Shown: positions 1 through 11,826 of the stretch, one piece after another
Layout of the letters: every line of letters begins with the position of its first letter
How positions within the stretch are numbered: the first letter of the stretch is position 1
NCBI RefSeq assembly: GCF_000090795.2
Contig: NW_003546391.1
Span: 72,934 to 136,933, forward strand
DNA: 64,000 nt
Direction of reading: 5' to 3'
Origin: Amphimedon queenslandica
Taxonomy: Eukaryota; Porifera; Demospongiae; Haplosclerida; Niphatidae
Translations under genes and position numbers: made by a program
The notes under the pieces: model-generated
The model's database searches: none
What the model was told of the DNA's origin: nothing
What the model saw: the letters and a program-made list of their open reading frames with translations, nothing else

Positions 1-2220
1 CCAAACACAGCAGTTTTAGACAAAGCTATTGGAATTCAATCAATTATATTTACCAACAACTTATTGTCTTACCGCAAGCACTCCCTTGTACACTAATAGT
101 TGGCGTATCTACAATTAAAAATAACATTTTATAATACTCTTTTATTAATACTTACTGGTACATGCATTAGGAGCATTAGTGACTTGAACAGTGTTAGTCA
201 GAACTGAAGTAGAGTTGATGCTATTGGCAGAAGTTATAGTACAATTGTATAGTCCATTCTCCACTCTTAGCACAGCTATGCTAGTGATGGTAGCATCAGT
301 GAGATTTATAGATATGCCACTGCTACAATGAACCCTTAGATGAATCAGATCCATTCCACCATCATGGAGATAACTCCATTGAATGATGAGTGTGTCATCA
401 CCAAGTATTGACAGGACTGACTGGTTTATGGAAGGAGCTACATTTAAATATAAATTGATCACTATGTAGTCTCAACATGCAATATCTAACCTGATGCAGC
501 AGTTAAAAATGAGATACTCTCCGAAGGCTGACTCATGAAACTCAGCATATTACTCATTACGAACTGAGCAGTGACAGAGACAGTGTAATTGGTCACTGGT
601 TTAAGACCAGTAATAGTATAGACTTCCATAGTCTCCCCAGAAGATGCTACAACAATAGTGATTGGATCATAGTTGCAGTCCTCAACCTTTGATAGCATAA
701 CTTGATACTGAGTTGATAGATTCCAGACAGCAGCCCAAGCAATGGTAGTCTCAGTGGAGCCGAGAGAGAGAACACTCAGTGAATGAGGAGGAGTAAGAGG
801 ATCTGTCATTACGCTCAGTCTCACTGGGTTACTAGTTCCAATGTCATTTACAGTAGTGATCGAGAATGAGTAGATGGTGGAGGGATGGAGATTTCGAATA
901 ACAGCCTCTGTTACCATATCACCCACGATAGTGATGGTTCCATTATAGCTACTGGAAGAATAATTGATAACAATTTCTGTAATGTTGGAATTTCCATCAA
1001 AACCCAGTGACCAGTACAAAGTGACTGAAGTGCTTGTAGTATTAGCCATTAGCCCCATCACAGGCTCAGGAGGAACTAAAAAAAGCAAATCATGAAAATG
1101 GGAATTATAAATTCATTTACCTTGAACAGCTACAATGACTTGATTGCTGTTGGTACTGCCAACTATGTTTTCCACTATGCACACATAACTGCCACTGTCA
1201 TTCATTTGTACCAGGGACAGGGTCAGCTCGGAGGTTGTGGATTGAGTGTCGATCTGAGAATCAGCGTCGATAAGTAGGCTTCCATCTTTTTGCCACGTCA
1301 CATTGAATGATGAAGGATTGCCTGTATACGTACAGTTAATGGTAACAGACTCATTAGTAGTTAAAGAAATACTACCATGAGAAACAGCAACTTCTGGAGG
1401 ATCTGCATATGAAAAATTGACCTAATATGTAATGCATTTATGTATACAAGTCCTTACATTGGACATCAATGGTAACACTAGTATCCATTGTAACTCCTGG
1501 TAGTTCAGATGGCTTAGTTGAGCTACATGTGTACACTCCACTAGAGGACCTTTGAATCAGGTTCAACTGAAGATTTAAAGGAGGACTGGTGGTCTCAGAG
1601 GTGAGTGCATCACCAGTGCTGTTGAGCCACACGTAATTTGTTGTGCCTGTATTACCAGGATCAGAGCAGCTTAAAGTTAGATTACTTCCTTCAGTAACAT
1701 AGGCAGTACCACTAGGAGATATTTCTGGGTTTAGAAAGTCTATAAGAAATATTTTTTAATGATGCAAAGTGTATGCATTTACTTACTGAAAGCTCCAATT
1801 GTTACAGTATTTTGACTACCAGCTTGAGTTGAGGAGCATACAAGTGTATCACCAACACTCACAACATCATCAGGATAATTGAGGGTAAGGTAAATGGTAT
1901 CAGAGGTTGTTGATATGCTGACATTTCCATTGAAGTCGCCATCATTTAGAGTCAAAGTCCCACCTCTGCTCCACATGCCATCAGAGAAGGTAATCCGATC
2001 ACCTTGATTGTTGAGGAACCTACAGCCTAGGCATGCAGGCTCTGTCAGTGGTACGTTGATGGTCCTGGGAGCAATGACAAAGATTGATGTTGTGTTTGCA
2101 GGGCATTGCCCTTCAGCAGCATCTGCAAAGGAATAACAATACTAATGTTTAGATCTATTGTTAGTATTGCTTACAAATGAAGAGCAAGAAGATTAAGTTC
2201 CAAAGTGTCATACAGCTCAT
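1..2220 (-). CDS. Ig/FN3-domain cell-surface protein, partial (3' end outside window)
   Basis: The start codon is at 2220 on the minus strand, followed by a short hydrophobic leader (MSCMTLWNLIFLLFIC) that is a likely signal peptide. Introns are short with GT..AG ends. Exons read from the sequence are 2220 to about 2171, 2122-1787, 1739-1458, 1402-1121, 1075-491, 437-156 and 108-73; the gene then runs off the left edge. The exons at 2122-1121 encode Ig-like domains (the SYVC and VYTC pattern around the second cysteine). Exon 1075-491 encodes two fibronectin type III domains (VPPEPVMGL, NLHPSTIYSFSITTVN, GLKPVTNYTVSV). Exon 437-156 looks like another Ig-type domain. Each domain matches roughly one exon, as is usual for animal adhesion receptors. 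The transmembrane and intracellular parts lie outside the window, so receptor or secreted status is unknown. It resembles the receptor at 57404-61988 in architecture. Confidence 0.85.
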
Positions 2221-2347
2221 TTTCTCTTCTCTCTTCTTCTCTTTCAACTTAAGGTGCTACAATGTACAATTATTTTTTGGTTTTTTATAACTATTAAACG
2301 CCCACAATTCATAATTAGACATAGATCATCTAGATCTAGCTCTTGCA

Positions 2348-3911
2348 ATGTTTCTTCCTCATTATGACTATGATCATGGAAATAATCTTTCTGCTGACCA
2401 GGGAGACGTCTCTCCAACCCAAGATATAGGATTCATAATAGCACTCAATATATCAGTTGGTATCGTGTGTCTCCTGTCCATCCTCGGCTCAACCTCCATC
2501 ATTTTCTCGTATATCTTATACAAAGAACTGAGGACAACGGGTCGCTTCATACTCCTAAATCTCTCAGTGGCTGATTTGATAGTGGCCCTAGCTAACCTAT
2601 TGGGAGCAGCAATGTCCCCTCGGTTTCGTAACGTGAATGATCCTTCTGATATCAATGATAGCTCTTCTTTATTAGCTCTATCATGTAAAATTGATGCATT
2701 TTTTGGCCTGTTTGCCACTGATTCATCAATACTTTGGACTATAGTGCTCCTCTCTTATCTCTACATAACGCTTCATTGTTTTCGACCATCTCGTAGCTGT
2801 TTCAAGGTTTCAATGACTATCTGTATGATTATATGCTGGGGTCTGCCTCTAGCTATATCAGTTTGGTTCATAAGCAAGAACTTTTTTGGATTCCAGCCCG
2901 GGTTTTCACCTGGTTTTTGTACTTTCACTGGTGACAATGATGGTAAAGACATCTATCGGCCTATAGTTGGCTATGAGATGTTCCTGTACCCTTCAATAAT
3001 TTTTCTCACGACTATTTCTATTGCTTTCTTTTGTCATGCAAAGTGCAAGGTAAGGCTGTGCATAATGACAGCATTGCTTGAGGAAGCTGTTGCTATTATA
3101 CATTGTTTTATATTACAAAGCCACAATTCCACTGCCAGCCTGCAATGAGATGCATAATTAGCACTGTTTGCAGTTTGTAAGTAGTCACTTTATAGATAAT
3201 CATTTATTAGAGTAATGAACAGCTGTTACATTATAGATTATTTCACTTGATAAAACCACTCCATGCATGCAGCACTACTAGATCAATTATGTATGATTAT
3301 TATTGTATTCTCTTATAGAAGAAGCCAGTGGAGAACTATCACTATATTGAGCATCATTTGAACAGTATAAAGGCAGCAGAGAGAAAGCTACTATTTGTCC
3401 CAATAGTGTTCATATTCATTAGAATATGGGGACTTATCACTGACGTGACTACATTTTACCTTAATGACAATCAAATTGCAACCTTAAGAAATAGTAAAAT
3501 AAGTCCTGCCTTAATCTTCATGGCGGTAAGAAATATTTAAGTATTTTTACACAACTGTAACCATAATTTTAATATCATTATTAGGGCATTGGTGATTCAT
3601 CACAAGGCTTTGTTAATGGTATATTCTTCTGCTTGCTCACTCCACCAGTGAGGCAGCGTTTGCTCTTGTTGCTCTTCAAGTGTGGCCGTATTTGTCGATG
3701 CTACTGCTGTAGCCGTTACGAGACCCTTGTGAATGATGCCTATATCACACCAACTACATCTAGATCTCTAACTATCTCTTATACTAACTCCACAGCCTCA
3801 AGGGGAGGAGGAGTTGAGGGAGAGGGAGACGGCGATAACTCTACTCTGTCACGCTCCCTTGGCACTATCAGTGCTGATATTTCATTGTATGGCTCAAATG
3901 AGATTAACTGA
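2348..3911 (+). CDS. GPR157-like seven-transmembrane receptor (copy 1)
   Basis: Three exons, 2348-3049, 3319-3525 and 3585-3911, joined by two phase-0 introns, give about 411 residues. The protein matches vertebrate GPR157 along its whole length. TM2 reads FILLNLSVADLIVALANL. The TM3 start carries SC..DA and SSILWT. TM4 reads CWGLPLAISVWF. The TM6 segment is VFIFIRIWG, and the TM7 entry is GIGDSSQGFVNG. Family knowledge: GPR157 is a cAMP-receptor/secretin-class-like orphan GPCR linked to Gq signalling at cilia. Ligand and coupling here are unknown. The extracellular loop 2 tryptophan kept in the other copies (GWC) is replaced by F (GFC). The tail is basic, then Gly/Ser rich. It is the first of five neighbouring paralogues. 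Confidence 0.85.
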
Positions 3912-4140
3912 TGTATTTATGATTACTTATATATGTACTGTTAATGATTATTATTAAGTAGATTATATTTGAAGTTAGTATACTTTTTATAAAGATTTTG
4001 TCAATATTGCATTTTCTATTGTACCTAATGTAAGGTGGAGGAGGGTTGAATAGTGTTAAAGTTATGAATAAACTGAGCTATTCATAGCTTCAAGTCAGCA
4101 TTGACAAAGGTCAGCAGCAGCTGTCCAACAGCAATATACA

Positions 4141-5872
4141 ATGGAGACTAGTTGCAATGACTCGCTTCTTGATGGAGGAAATGCTTATTATGATGTCTTC
4201 CTCAAGATAAGCATTGGGACAATGTGCACCTTGTCTGCATTTGGATCCTCCCTTATCATACTGACCTTTATCCTTTTCAAAGACATTCGTACCATCCCAA
4301 GGCAACTCCTATTCAATCTCTCCATTGCAGACCTACTGACTGCACTGTCTAACTTCTCTGGGATCTTCACAAATTTTGACAAGTACCTCAACTATTGCTT
4401 AGTACCACTGGAGGACCAGAATGCAGGGATACAGAGTGCTTGCATAGCTCAGGCAGCTACAGGGCAGCTGACTACAAACTCATCAATACTATGGACTATA
4501 TGCATTGCTTTTTACATGTTGATCATTATTGTTTTTCAAAAGGAGTCAATAGCAAAGAAGCTCCTTCCATTATACTACATATTGTCATGGGGGCTACCAT
4601 TTGCAGTTACAGTCTGGTTTTCTTTTGTTGGCTACTTGGGATATGATCCAGAAACAACACCAGGCTGGTGTGGGATTGTTGGAAGTAAACTCATCACTGA
4701 TGGCAATTTCACTCATAAAGAGAAGCTTGTGTTCCCTGTCGTGATTGGTTATACAGGGTTTGTCTACGCTGCATTCTTTTTGCTCCCAATCATGTATATT
4801 GTAATCAGATGCCACATAAAAATCCTTGTAAGTTAAGATAACATTAGCCATATAGATCATATTGAAAATTTATTTTAATTGATTATAGTTCAAACGCAGA
4901 CCAGATGGGAAAATGCGAATTCATTTACAAGCAGAATCCAAATCAACAGATCTCAAGATGATATTCATACCACTGATATTCATTTTCATCAGAGTGTGGA
5001 GTTTGGTTGTCGATTCTTTTGATTATTATGTTGACAGGGATCTTAAGTACAAGTTTAAGAACTCTACAGTTGGCGCCATATTTGTTTTGGCAAAGGTAAT
5101 TTCAACCACTGCACATTACAATAGCAATGGCTGCCAGACAGCAACTCAACTTTAGCATTGGCTGATTTTTTAAAATGCTCATAACTCAAAAATATTTTTC
5201 AGAATCAGCTCAAACTTTCTACATAGCATAAGTACATCAATGTGTATCAGAAAATGTAATAAAATTTGAGGGTCATTTTGGAGTCATTTTTTGAAAAAAC
5301 CATGGGCTATAGCCTTGGGTATTTTTCAAAATTTGGCTTGTTTTTAAAATGCTCATAAATTGCAAAATAAAATTCGAAATCGGCTCAAACTTTCTACATA
5401 GCATTAGGACATCAATTTGTATCAAAAATAATAAAAATTAGAGTTGATTTTGGAGCCATTTTTCTGGGAAAAACATGGGCTATAGCCTTGGCAAAACATA
5501 CTATATAAAGTTAATGATGAGTGTGGTATGTGATCAAAGAATTGATAGCTGTGACAAGCATTAAGGTTATAAAAACAGTCCAATGACATTACTTTTATTA
5601 TATCATAGGGTCTGGGTGACTCTTCACAAGGTTTTGCCAATGCCATCCTATTCATTGGATTCACACAAGCTGTTCGCTGGAAACTATGGAGACCGACACA
5701 GAGAGCTTATAAACGATACTGTCGCTGCTGCCGTCACAACAGAGATGAGCTAATGATGTCCAGAGTAACAGAAGCTACTCCATTAATCACTGATGATAGC
5801 ACTGGAACTGTTTATGCAACTGAGAATATAAATGACTCTTGCTATGAAGCAAATAAGAGTTTTGCTCAATAA
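4141..5872 (+). CDS. GPR157-like seven-transmembrane receptor (copy 2)
   Basis: Exons 4141-4827, 4889-5095 and 5609-5872, both introns phase 0, give about 385 residues. Exon lengths and splice phases match copy 1 (its middle exon is also 207 nt). Diagnostic segments are LLFNLSIADLLTALSNF in TM2, TNSSILWT in TM3, SWGLPFAVTVWFSFVGYLGY in TM4, PGWC in extracellular loop 2, IPLIFIFIRVWSLV in TM6 and GLGDSSQGFANAILF in TM7. These are the most GPR157-like signatures of the five copies. The second intron (5096-5608) is enlarged by palindromic tandem repeats (see the repeat entry). The gene lies 229 bp downstream of copy 1 on the same strand, consistent with tandem duplication. Confidence 0.87.
5096..5500 (-). 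repeat. Palindromic tandem repeat, 2 units (intron of GPCR copy 2)
   Basis: Two diverged units occupy roughly 5170-5500. Each carries the track AAAATGCTCATAA, then TCGGCTCAAACTTTCTACAT, then ATGGGCTATAGCCTTGG around the dyad GGCTATAGCC. They are closest to the array in the SDHD intron at 36340-37160. Orientation is antisense relative to the host gene if the copies at 8290 and 44230 are taken as forward. Confidence 0.8.
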
Positions 5873-5995
5873 CTGCTGCTATTGTAAAAAAAAAAAAATT
5901 TTAGCATGTATCTATAATGAAGCAGTTTGTTGGCAATGATTGCCATAATGATTCAGCATTTACAAAAATAATATTAAAAAAAATAATCAAAACTA

Positions 5996-7354
5996 TCAGC
6001 TATAGTTGATTTCTTCATATGATGACCAAAAAGGGGTTCTCTCATCAGAGAATGCTCTTGGTGATTCTGCTGACTGTACTTGACTGTTTCTGAAAGTGAA
6101 AGAGATCTTCCTCCACCTACAAGTGAAAGCGTTGAGCATATGCTGTCTCACTGTTTTGGTGAGTACAACAAAAAGAAGACCATTGATTAATCCTTGACCA
6201 GAGTCACCGATACCCTGAGTGTCCATAAAAAGGATATATTATATATATATATATTTATTATTATTATTATTATAGCGTCATAACACTTACTGATAAAATA
6301 AGAAGGGTCAATGTCACTCCTGATGGTATGTCGTCCATATCAACATCAGCAAACATCATAATGTCACTGATGCAGCTCCATATCCTTAGCAAGATAAAGA
6401 AGACCGGAATGAGCATGAACTTGTAGTCCATGTTATGGACAGAGTCCCAGAATTTCTTTTGAGTCACAAACTGAGAAGTCTTTTTCTCCTTTATAGCATA
6501 GGAAAGAGTAAAAGGGTGCGTGTGTGTATATATAGTAGAGAAAGAGAGAGAGTAGTAATAAGAGATGGTGCATAAGTAAAGTACAGACTATCAAAATAAT
6601 GAATGAAAGAAAGATAAACCCTCACCTGATCGGCTAGATACAGTCTTAGTCCAATGTAAATCACAACAGTGAGGACTATTGTCAGATAGATCCACAAATT
6701 GTACCCAAAGATAGCAACATACTTATCGACAGTGTTAGTGTCAGGATTGTATATGATCAGTGCACACCAACTGGCAGCATTGTATGGGGAATATCCTAAT
6801 TTATGAGTCAAGAGAGCCCACAGGCAAATTCCAAGAGGCATAACGTAACTGATAATAAATGAAATAGCTAAAGAGAACAGGCCTTTCCTAGTACCAGAGT
6901 GTGAAATAGAGAAGTATAGATAGACAGCTAGTCCACTAGTCCACAGGACAGAGCTAAGAGTACTGTACATTGCGAGGAATGCCTGAGAGATACACATTGA
7001 GTTTATGTAAGATGGTGGGGTCTGGAGCATATCCTCTGACGGATATACACCGTCCTTAAGACAGGCTGAATGCAAGGCAGTGGTATTGATGTAGTAGCTC
7101 TCAAAGTTCCCAACGTCTCCAAAGAAATTAGAAAAGGCGACGAGGAAATCCATGATGGCAATGTTAAATAGTATGAGACGAGTGGGAGAGCGCATAGTCT
7201 TGAAGCATATGAAGGAAAGCATGACTAAAGTTGCTCCAATCATAGAGAGGAAGCAAGTGGTAGCAACAGTTATTCGTACAGAGTATCTCTGAAGAAGATA
7301 GTTATCATTAGTATGAGAGCAATTGACACCACTCAGGAGAGATTCGTACACCAT
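5996..7354 (-). CDS. GPR157-like seven-transmembrane receptor (copy 3)
   Basis: Minus-strand exons 7354-6626, 6488-6291 and 6214-5996, both introns phase 0, give about 381 residues. The N-terminus has glycosylation-type Asn residues, and seven hydrophobic segments follow. Signatures include LILFNIAIMDFLVAFSNF (TM2), LSSVLWTSGLAVYLYFS (TM3), ASWC in extracellular loop 2, LIPVFFILLRIWSC (TM6) and GIGDSGQGLINGLLFVV (TM7). The acceptor of exon 2 (before GAGAAAAAG) was chosen to keep the frame; an AG nine bases further downstream would also fit. The gene converges with copy 2 (123 bp between stop codons). A CRE-type TGACGTCA lies about 80 bp upstream of its ATG. Confidence 0.85.
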
Positions 7355-7433
7355 TTTGACGGTTTATTAAAACCATAGATAACATCATAGATATTATAGA
7401 CTACGTAACCGGGAATCCGGGATTGGAAACAGA

Positions 7434-7441
7434 TGACGTCA
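7434..7441. promoter_or_regulatory. CRE-like TGACGTCA upstream of GPCR copy 3
   Basis: A perfect 8-bp CREB/ATF palindrome sits 80 bp 5' of the start codon of the minus-strand receptor. The rest of 7355-7800 is intergenic with no open reading frame worth calling. An 8-bp site can occur by chance, so function is only inferred from position. Confidence 0.35.
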
Positions 7442-7800
7442 CTTGTACAGACTGTGTGATTATTAATGAATGAAATTGCATCAAAATCGACAAAAATGGT
7501 GAAAATCAAGAAGAATTGTTATGTTTGATGAGCTGTATTAATTTTCTACTGTGATTTAGCTGGTTCTAAATAGCTTATTCTCATGAAGAAAACATCAGAG
7601 ATCATGATGATGCCTTTCTCTTCGTGGTTAAAAGTTTTAAAACCAAATTCAATTACCGGTAAATCTATTATAAAAAAATTTAAATAGGTAGACCAAAATA
7701 ATTGCAAATGACCATAAATATTATGAGCAATGAGCTCTAAATTCTAATGCACATTATAAATTATGACATTAGGTAAAAGTTGGTACAAACATTCAATAAA

Positions 7801-9880
7801 CTATCGTGCAGTATTAAGTGCAGTTCTTTCCCATGGTGGTCTGGTGAGAGAGTCTCTCGTCTCTTGACTTCTTCTTCTGCAGTACAAGCAACACAGCAAC
7901 TCATTCCTCACTTTCTTTGTAAAGAAAACAAAAATGATGGCATTAGCTGCACCTTGACCAGAATCACCCACAGCCTTTGAAAAAAAAAGACGCAAAGTAA
8001 AATAATATTATTTTATTAAATTTTTACTTACAGCAAGACCAATTAATGCAATAATTGCTCCGTCTGCGGAATGTGGAACTTTGCCTATGAAAGGCAAGCC
8101 AATGTAGACTAGAAAAACTGTTAAAATACACGTCCATATCCTCAGGAATATAAATGTAATAGGAACAAGAATGAACTTAAAGTCGACATTGTGAACGGCT
8201 GTCCAAAGTTTGTCCTTTGATATTAAGTTTTTAGTCCCTGAGAGCTAAAACAAAAAAAAATAAAAATACAATACACAATTGTAGTATTAGTATCTAGTCA
8301 AAATGGCAAGGAAAATTCTTCATTTAAATTTTTTCTGATGCATAGGCATGTTTTAATGTCATGTGCTGATTTCAATCCAAATTTTTTAATTGCTCAAAAA
8401 TCAGACCAAAGTCCCTGTACTATAGTACAGGGTCTTCGACCAATTTTTGTCAAAAATGACTAGGAGAGAATTCTCAATTTTTATAATTTTTTTCTGATAC
8501 ATATACATGCACTTATGTTGTGTAGCAAGTTTGAGCTGATTCCGGTCAAAATTAATTTTTTTACAAATTTTTTAAGTTGCTCAAAAATTGGACCAAAGTC
8601 CCTGTACTATAGTACAGAGTCTTCGGCCAAATTTTTTCAAAAATGACTAGGAGAGAATTCTCCAATTTTATAATTTTTTCTGATACATATACATGTACTT
8701 ATGCTGTTTTTCAAGTTTGAGCTGATTCTGATCAAAAATGAATTTTAAGAGAATTTTTAAAGTTGCTCAAAAGCTACCCTATACTGTACAGGATATTGTG
8801 TCAAAAATGACAAAAGTAACAATAGCAAAGCAGTGTCAAGGATTTTCCAGTAATTATACTTTCTAATATGATAGACCTGTTGTCTAGCTGCTGCTATTAA
8901 CATAACAATAACAATGTTATTGCCTTGTGTATAACTGCATCAATTCGCCACTCCATCACAAAGTGAATGAAAGTAAACACACACACACACACACACACAA
9001 CCCATTGGAGTATTAGTTCTTTCCCACACATTGATGTATTTTATATTTGCTCCTATTACATATTTGGGCATTTAAAATCTTTGTTGTAAAAGCAGAGCAA
9101 ATCAAATTATTAATCCTAAAACATGCATGATGTAGAATGTACATATACTGACAATAGTAGCACTACACTATATCAGTAGTAGCTCACCTCCATACTGATG
9201 TGTGATCTAGTACCAATGAAGAGAACTGGGACCAGAATAAATGTGAGGTATATCCACAAGTCGTAACCAAAAGTCGTCGCTATATAGTTCTTAGCAACAC
9301 TAGAATCAGAGGCATTTCTCTCCACATTCACAGTAACCAGCGTACACCAACCGGCCGAACCATACGGATTGAAGCTCAGTCTATCGGTACACAGAAACCA
9401 GACACAGAGACAGAGAGGACCCAAGTAACATATTATATAACCTAGTCTCAGGACCCAGTTACTTATACTGGGGTTGTAATGGTAGACGACGGTAAAATAG
9501 AGGAACACGGCAAGCCAGTTTGTCCAGAATATCGAGCCGTAGGTTGAGTACATTGCAACGAATGCTTGAGTCTTGCAGGAAACATTTACTGCATGCGAAA
9601 CATTTTCTTTCCACGTTATGGTATCGTTCGAATAGGAGTAGTAATAGTGATCAAAGTAGACAATGCTGCCTGTTAGGTTAGCCAAAGCCACGCCCAGGTC
9701 CATGATGGAGATGTGTAGAAGTATTTGTCTCACTTTGGTTCTTCTAACGTGAGGAAAAAGACAGAAAGTGATTATTATAAGGAGAGACCCAAGTATGGAG
9801 AGAGTGGAGGCAATTCCAGCAGCTATCCTTACTCCTGTAATCTTGTTTAGAAAATATTGATAGAGAGGAGTCATCATCAT
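7801..9880 (-). CDS. GPR157-like seven-transmembrane receptor (copy 4)
   Basis: Minus-strand exons 9880-9188, 8244-8032 and 7974-7801, both introns phase 0, give about 359 residues. The middle exon was read directly from the sequence and encodes the TM6 segment ILVPITFIFLRIWTC. Other signatures are ILLHISIMDLGVALANL (TM2), YGSIFWTNWLAVFLYFT (TM3), GWCTLV in extracellular loop 2 and AVGDSGQGAANAIIFVF (TM7). The cytoplasmic tail is the shortest of the group and basic (RRRS). The first intron (9187-8245) is 943 bp, carries three palindromic repeat units and a CA microsatellite at about 8979-8999, and is far longer than typical introns here. It is head-to-head with copy 5 across 89 bp. Confidence 0.85.
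8290..8810 (+). repeat. Palindromic tandem repeat, 3 units (intron of GPCR copy 4)
   Basis: Three units follow one another with a period near 187 bp. The dyad CCCTGTACTATAGTACAGGG is perfect at 8413-8432. A one-base-changed copy is at 8600-8619, and a degenerate one is near 8775. Each unit also has GAGAGAATTCTC..TTTTATAATTTTTTCTGATACATATACATG and CAAGTTTGAGCTGATTC tracts shared with the other copies in the window. The unit is antisense to the host gene. Confidence 0.85.
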
Positions 9881-9969
9881 GGAGCATTATTGGGGGTGGG
9901 ATCGAAGGTGTTAAGAAGGTGTGGCTAATTAGGCTGAGCTTGCACTGCAGCACAGCAAGCAAGAGAGAA
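9881..9969. promoter_or_regulatory. Shared promoter region of divergent GPCR copies 4 and 5
   Basis: Only 89 bp separate the two start codons. Both promoters and 5' UTRs must share this interval or overlap the neighbouring gene. No TATA box is visible. Confidence 0.5.
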
Positions 9970-11413
9970 ATGATTAGCAACAATAGTGATTATCCTTCCT
10001 GGAGCATTAATAGTGACATTGACAGCGCTTTTTACAAGAATGATCCCATTTTACGAGGTGTAGTGATCGCTGCTTGTATCCTCTCTGGGGTTGGAGCACT
10101 TCTAGTCATATTCTCGTATGTTTGTTCCAGACAGCTCCGCTCACAGGCAAGGCTAATCATCCTCCACCTTTCTTTCATGGATTTTGGAGTAGCTCTAGCA
10201 AATTTTATAGGCCTCAGTGTCTATTTTAATAAATATTATTTGGAGTCTTATAAAAATGAAGGAGACTTTGATGATGTCACACCAGTAGTTAGGTACTCCT
10301 GCATGACTCAAGCTATTGTTGCAGTTTACTGTAACAATAGTTCTATCCTCTGGACACTCTCTGTTGCAATATATCTATACTTTCGTATTGTTACTAATCC
10401 ACACAGTCCAGAAAAATTTTTTAGAATCCTTCTCTATATAATGTATGCAGTTAATTACGGGTTGCCTTTGGTGCTCACTATATGGCTTGCCCTAACTAAA
10501 AGACTCGGTTTTTCTCCTTTTGATTCTTCTGGCTGGTGCTCTTTAATCACATACCGGTACATCGAAATGGAATCATACAAACCTGTGAAGGTGGATGTGT
10601 ATGCCTCATTCTTTGGGAACGACATGCTGATAATACTGACACTAATAACAATACCAGTTCTATACTTCTCCATAAAGCGCAATGCAAAGAAACAACTTGT
10701 AAGCAATAATTAATAGTATGTCCATTATATGCTCTCTCTCATCTTGCAGAGTTCTGTTGCCACTGAGAACCTAAGGCATAAACTGAATTCAATTGAGCTA
10801 AAGTTCACAGCAATTCCACTAGTGTTCCTATTCTTGAGACTCTGGTCCCTGATTCTAAGTATAATGTACGACTATGCTCAAGTTGATGACAAGCATGTTC
10901 CTCAAAAACTTAAAATCATTCTACTTTACTTATCAGTAAGTGAAACTGTGCAGGCTGTGTAGGTGTAGAATAACACAGGTCTGCAGATATAAGAAGCATG
11001 TGACATCATTGCATTAACAGCTTACATAGACCATAAACTCTGTATAGTAGTTCACATGCAGGCACTAACCTGCACAAAGAATTAAGAATTATTATTAACA
11101 ATAGCCTATTGCTGATTCTTGTATGCATAATGAGCTGGATAAGCACAAAATGAATGTATTACTTTAATAGGGTATTGGTGATTCCAGTCAAGGGACGGCT
11201 AACAGTATAATTTTCATTTTCTTCACTGAGAAAGCTCGAAGCATGCTTTGTGCTTTATTCTGTTGCTTCTGCACTTACTTCTTGAAGCAGACCACAGTAC
11301 AGAGTGACATGCATGAGGACTCACAAGAAAAAGAGCCAATTCTGACAAATTCAACATCGCATCAAGAGTACAAAGCCAAAGGACAGACTCTTTATATTAT
11401 ACAAAGTCACTGA
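9970..11413 (+). CDS. GPR157-like seven-transmembrane receptor (copy 5)
   Basis: Exons 9970-10698, 10750-10935 and 11171-11413, both introns phase 0, give about 385 residues. The ATG at 9970 (MISNNSDY) is preferred over an in-frame ATG at 9919, because it gives a normal N-glycosylatable ectodomain and leaves room for the divergent promoter. Signatures are LIILHLSFMDFGVALANF (TM2), NSSILWTLSVAIYLYF (TM3), YGLPLVLTIWLALTKRLGF (TM4), GWCSLI, IPLVFLFLRLWSLI (TM6) and GIGDSSQGTANSIIFIFF (TM7). The tail has a cysteine cluster (CCFC) that could be palmitoylated. Confidence 0.86.
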
Positions 11414-11539
11414 ATTTCATCAATTTTTATTTTAGTGTGAAAAGATCTACTATTCATAATGTTCTTGTGTGTTGCTGCACAATTAAAATCATGTATGCTG
11501 TATTTTATTCTCATGTTAATTTTTATAATTTTGCTATAA

Positions 11540-11745
11540 ACAACAAAAATTGTAAAAACCAAGTTGCACCACTAAAATGGCAAGGTTTGAGCTAATTCTG
11601 ATGAAAATTAGATTTTTTTGAATTTTTAAAGTTGCTTATAAATTTGACAAAAGATCCTGTACTATACTACAGGGCACTTCATCAAAAAATTAATGGCTCG
11701 GAAAAAATTCTGCAAATTCTGAATACATCAAATCATTTTTTAAAG
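11540..11745 (+). repeat. Palindromic repeat, single unit (intergenic)
   Basis: One diverged unit lies between GPCR copy 5 and the sugar-kinase fusion. It keeps TTTGAGCTAATTCTGATGAAAATTAG, the AAAGTTGCT track and a damaged dyad (CCTGTACTATACTACAGG). The remaining intergenic sequence from 11414 to 11826 shows nothing else. Confidence 0.7.
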
Positions 11746-11826
11746 GTATAATTAACCTCATGTGAGTCCAGCATGAGTACAAATTAATAAAATTAATAAA
11801 AGGTAGCAGGGAAAATTTTAAAAAGG

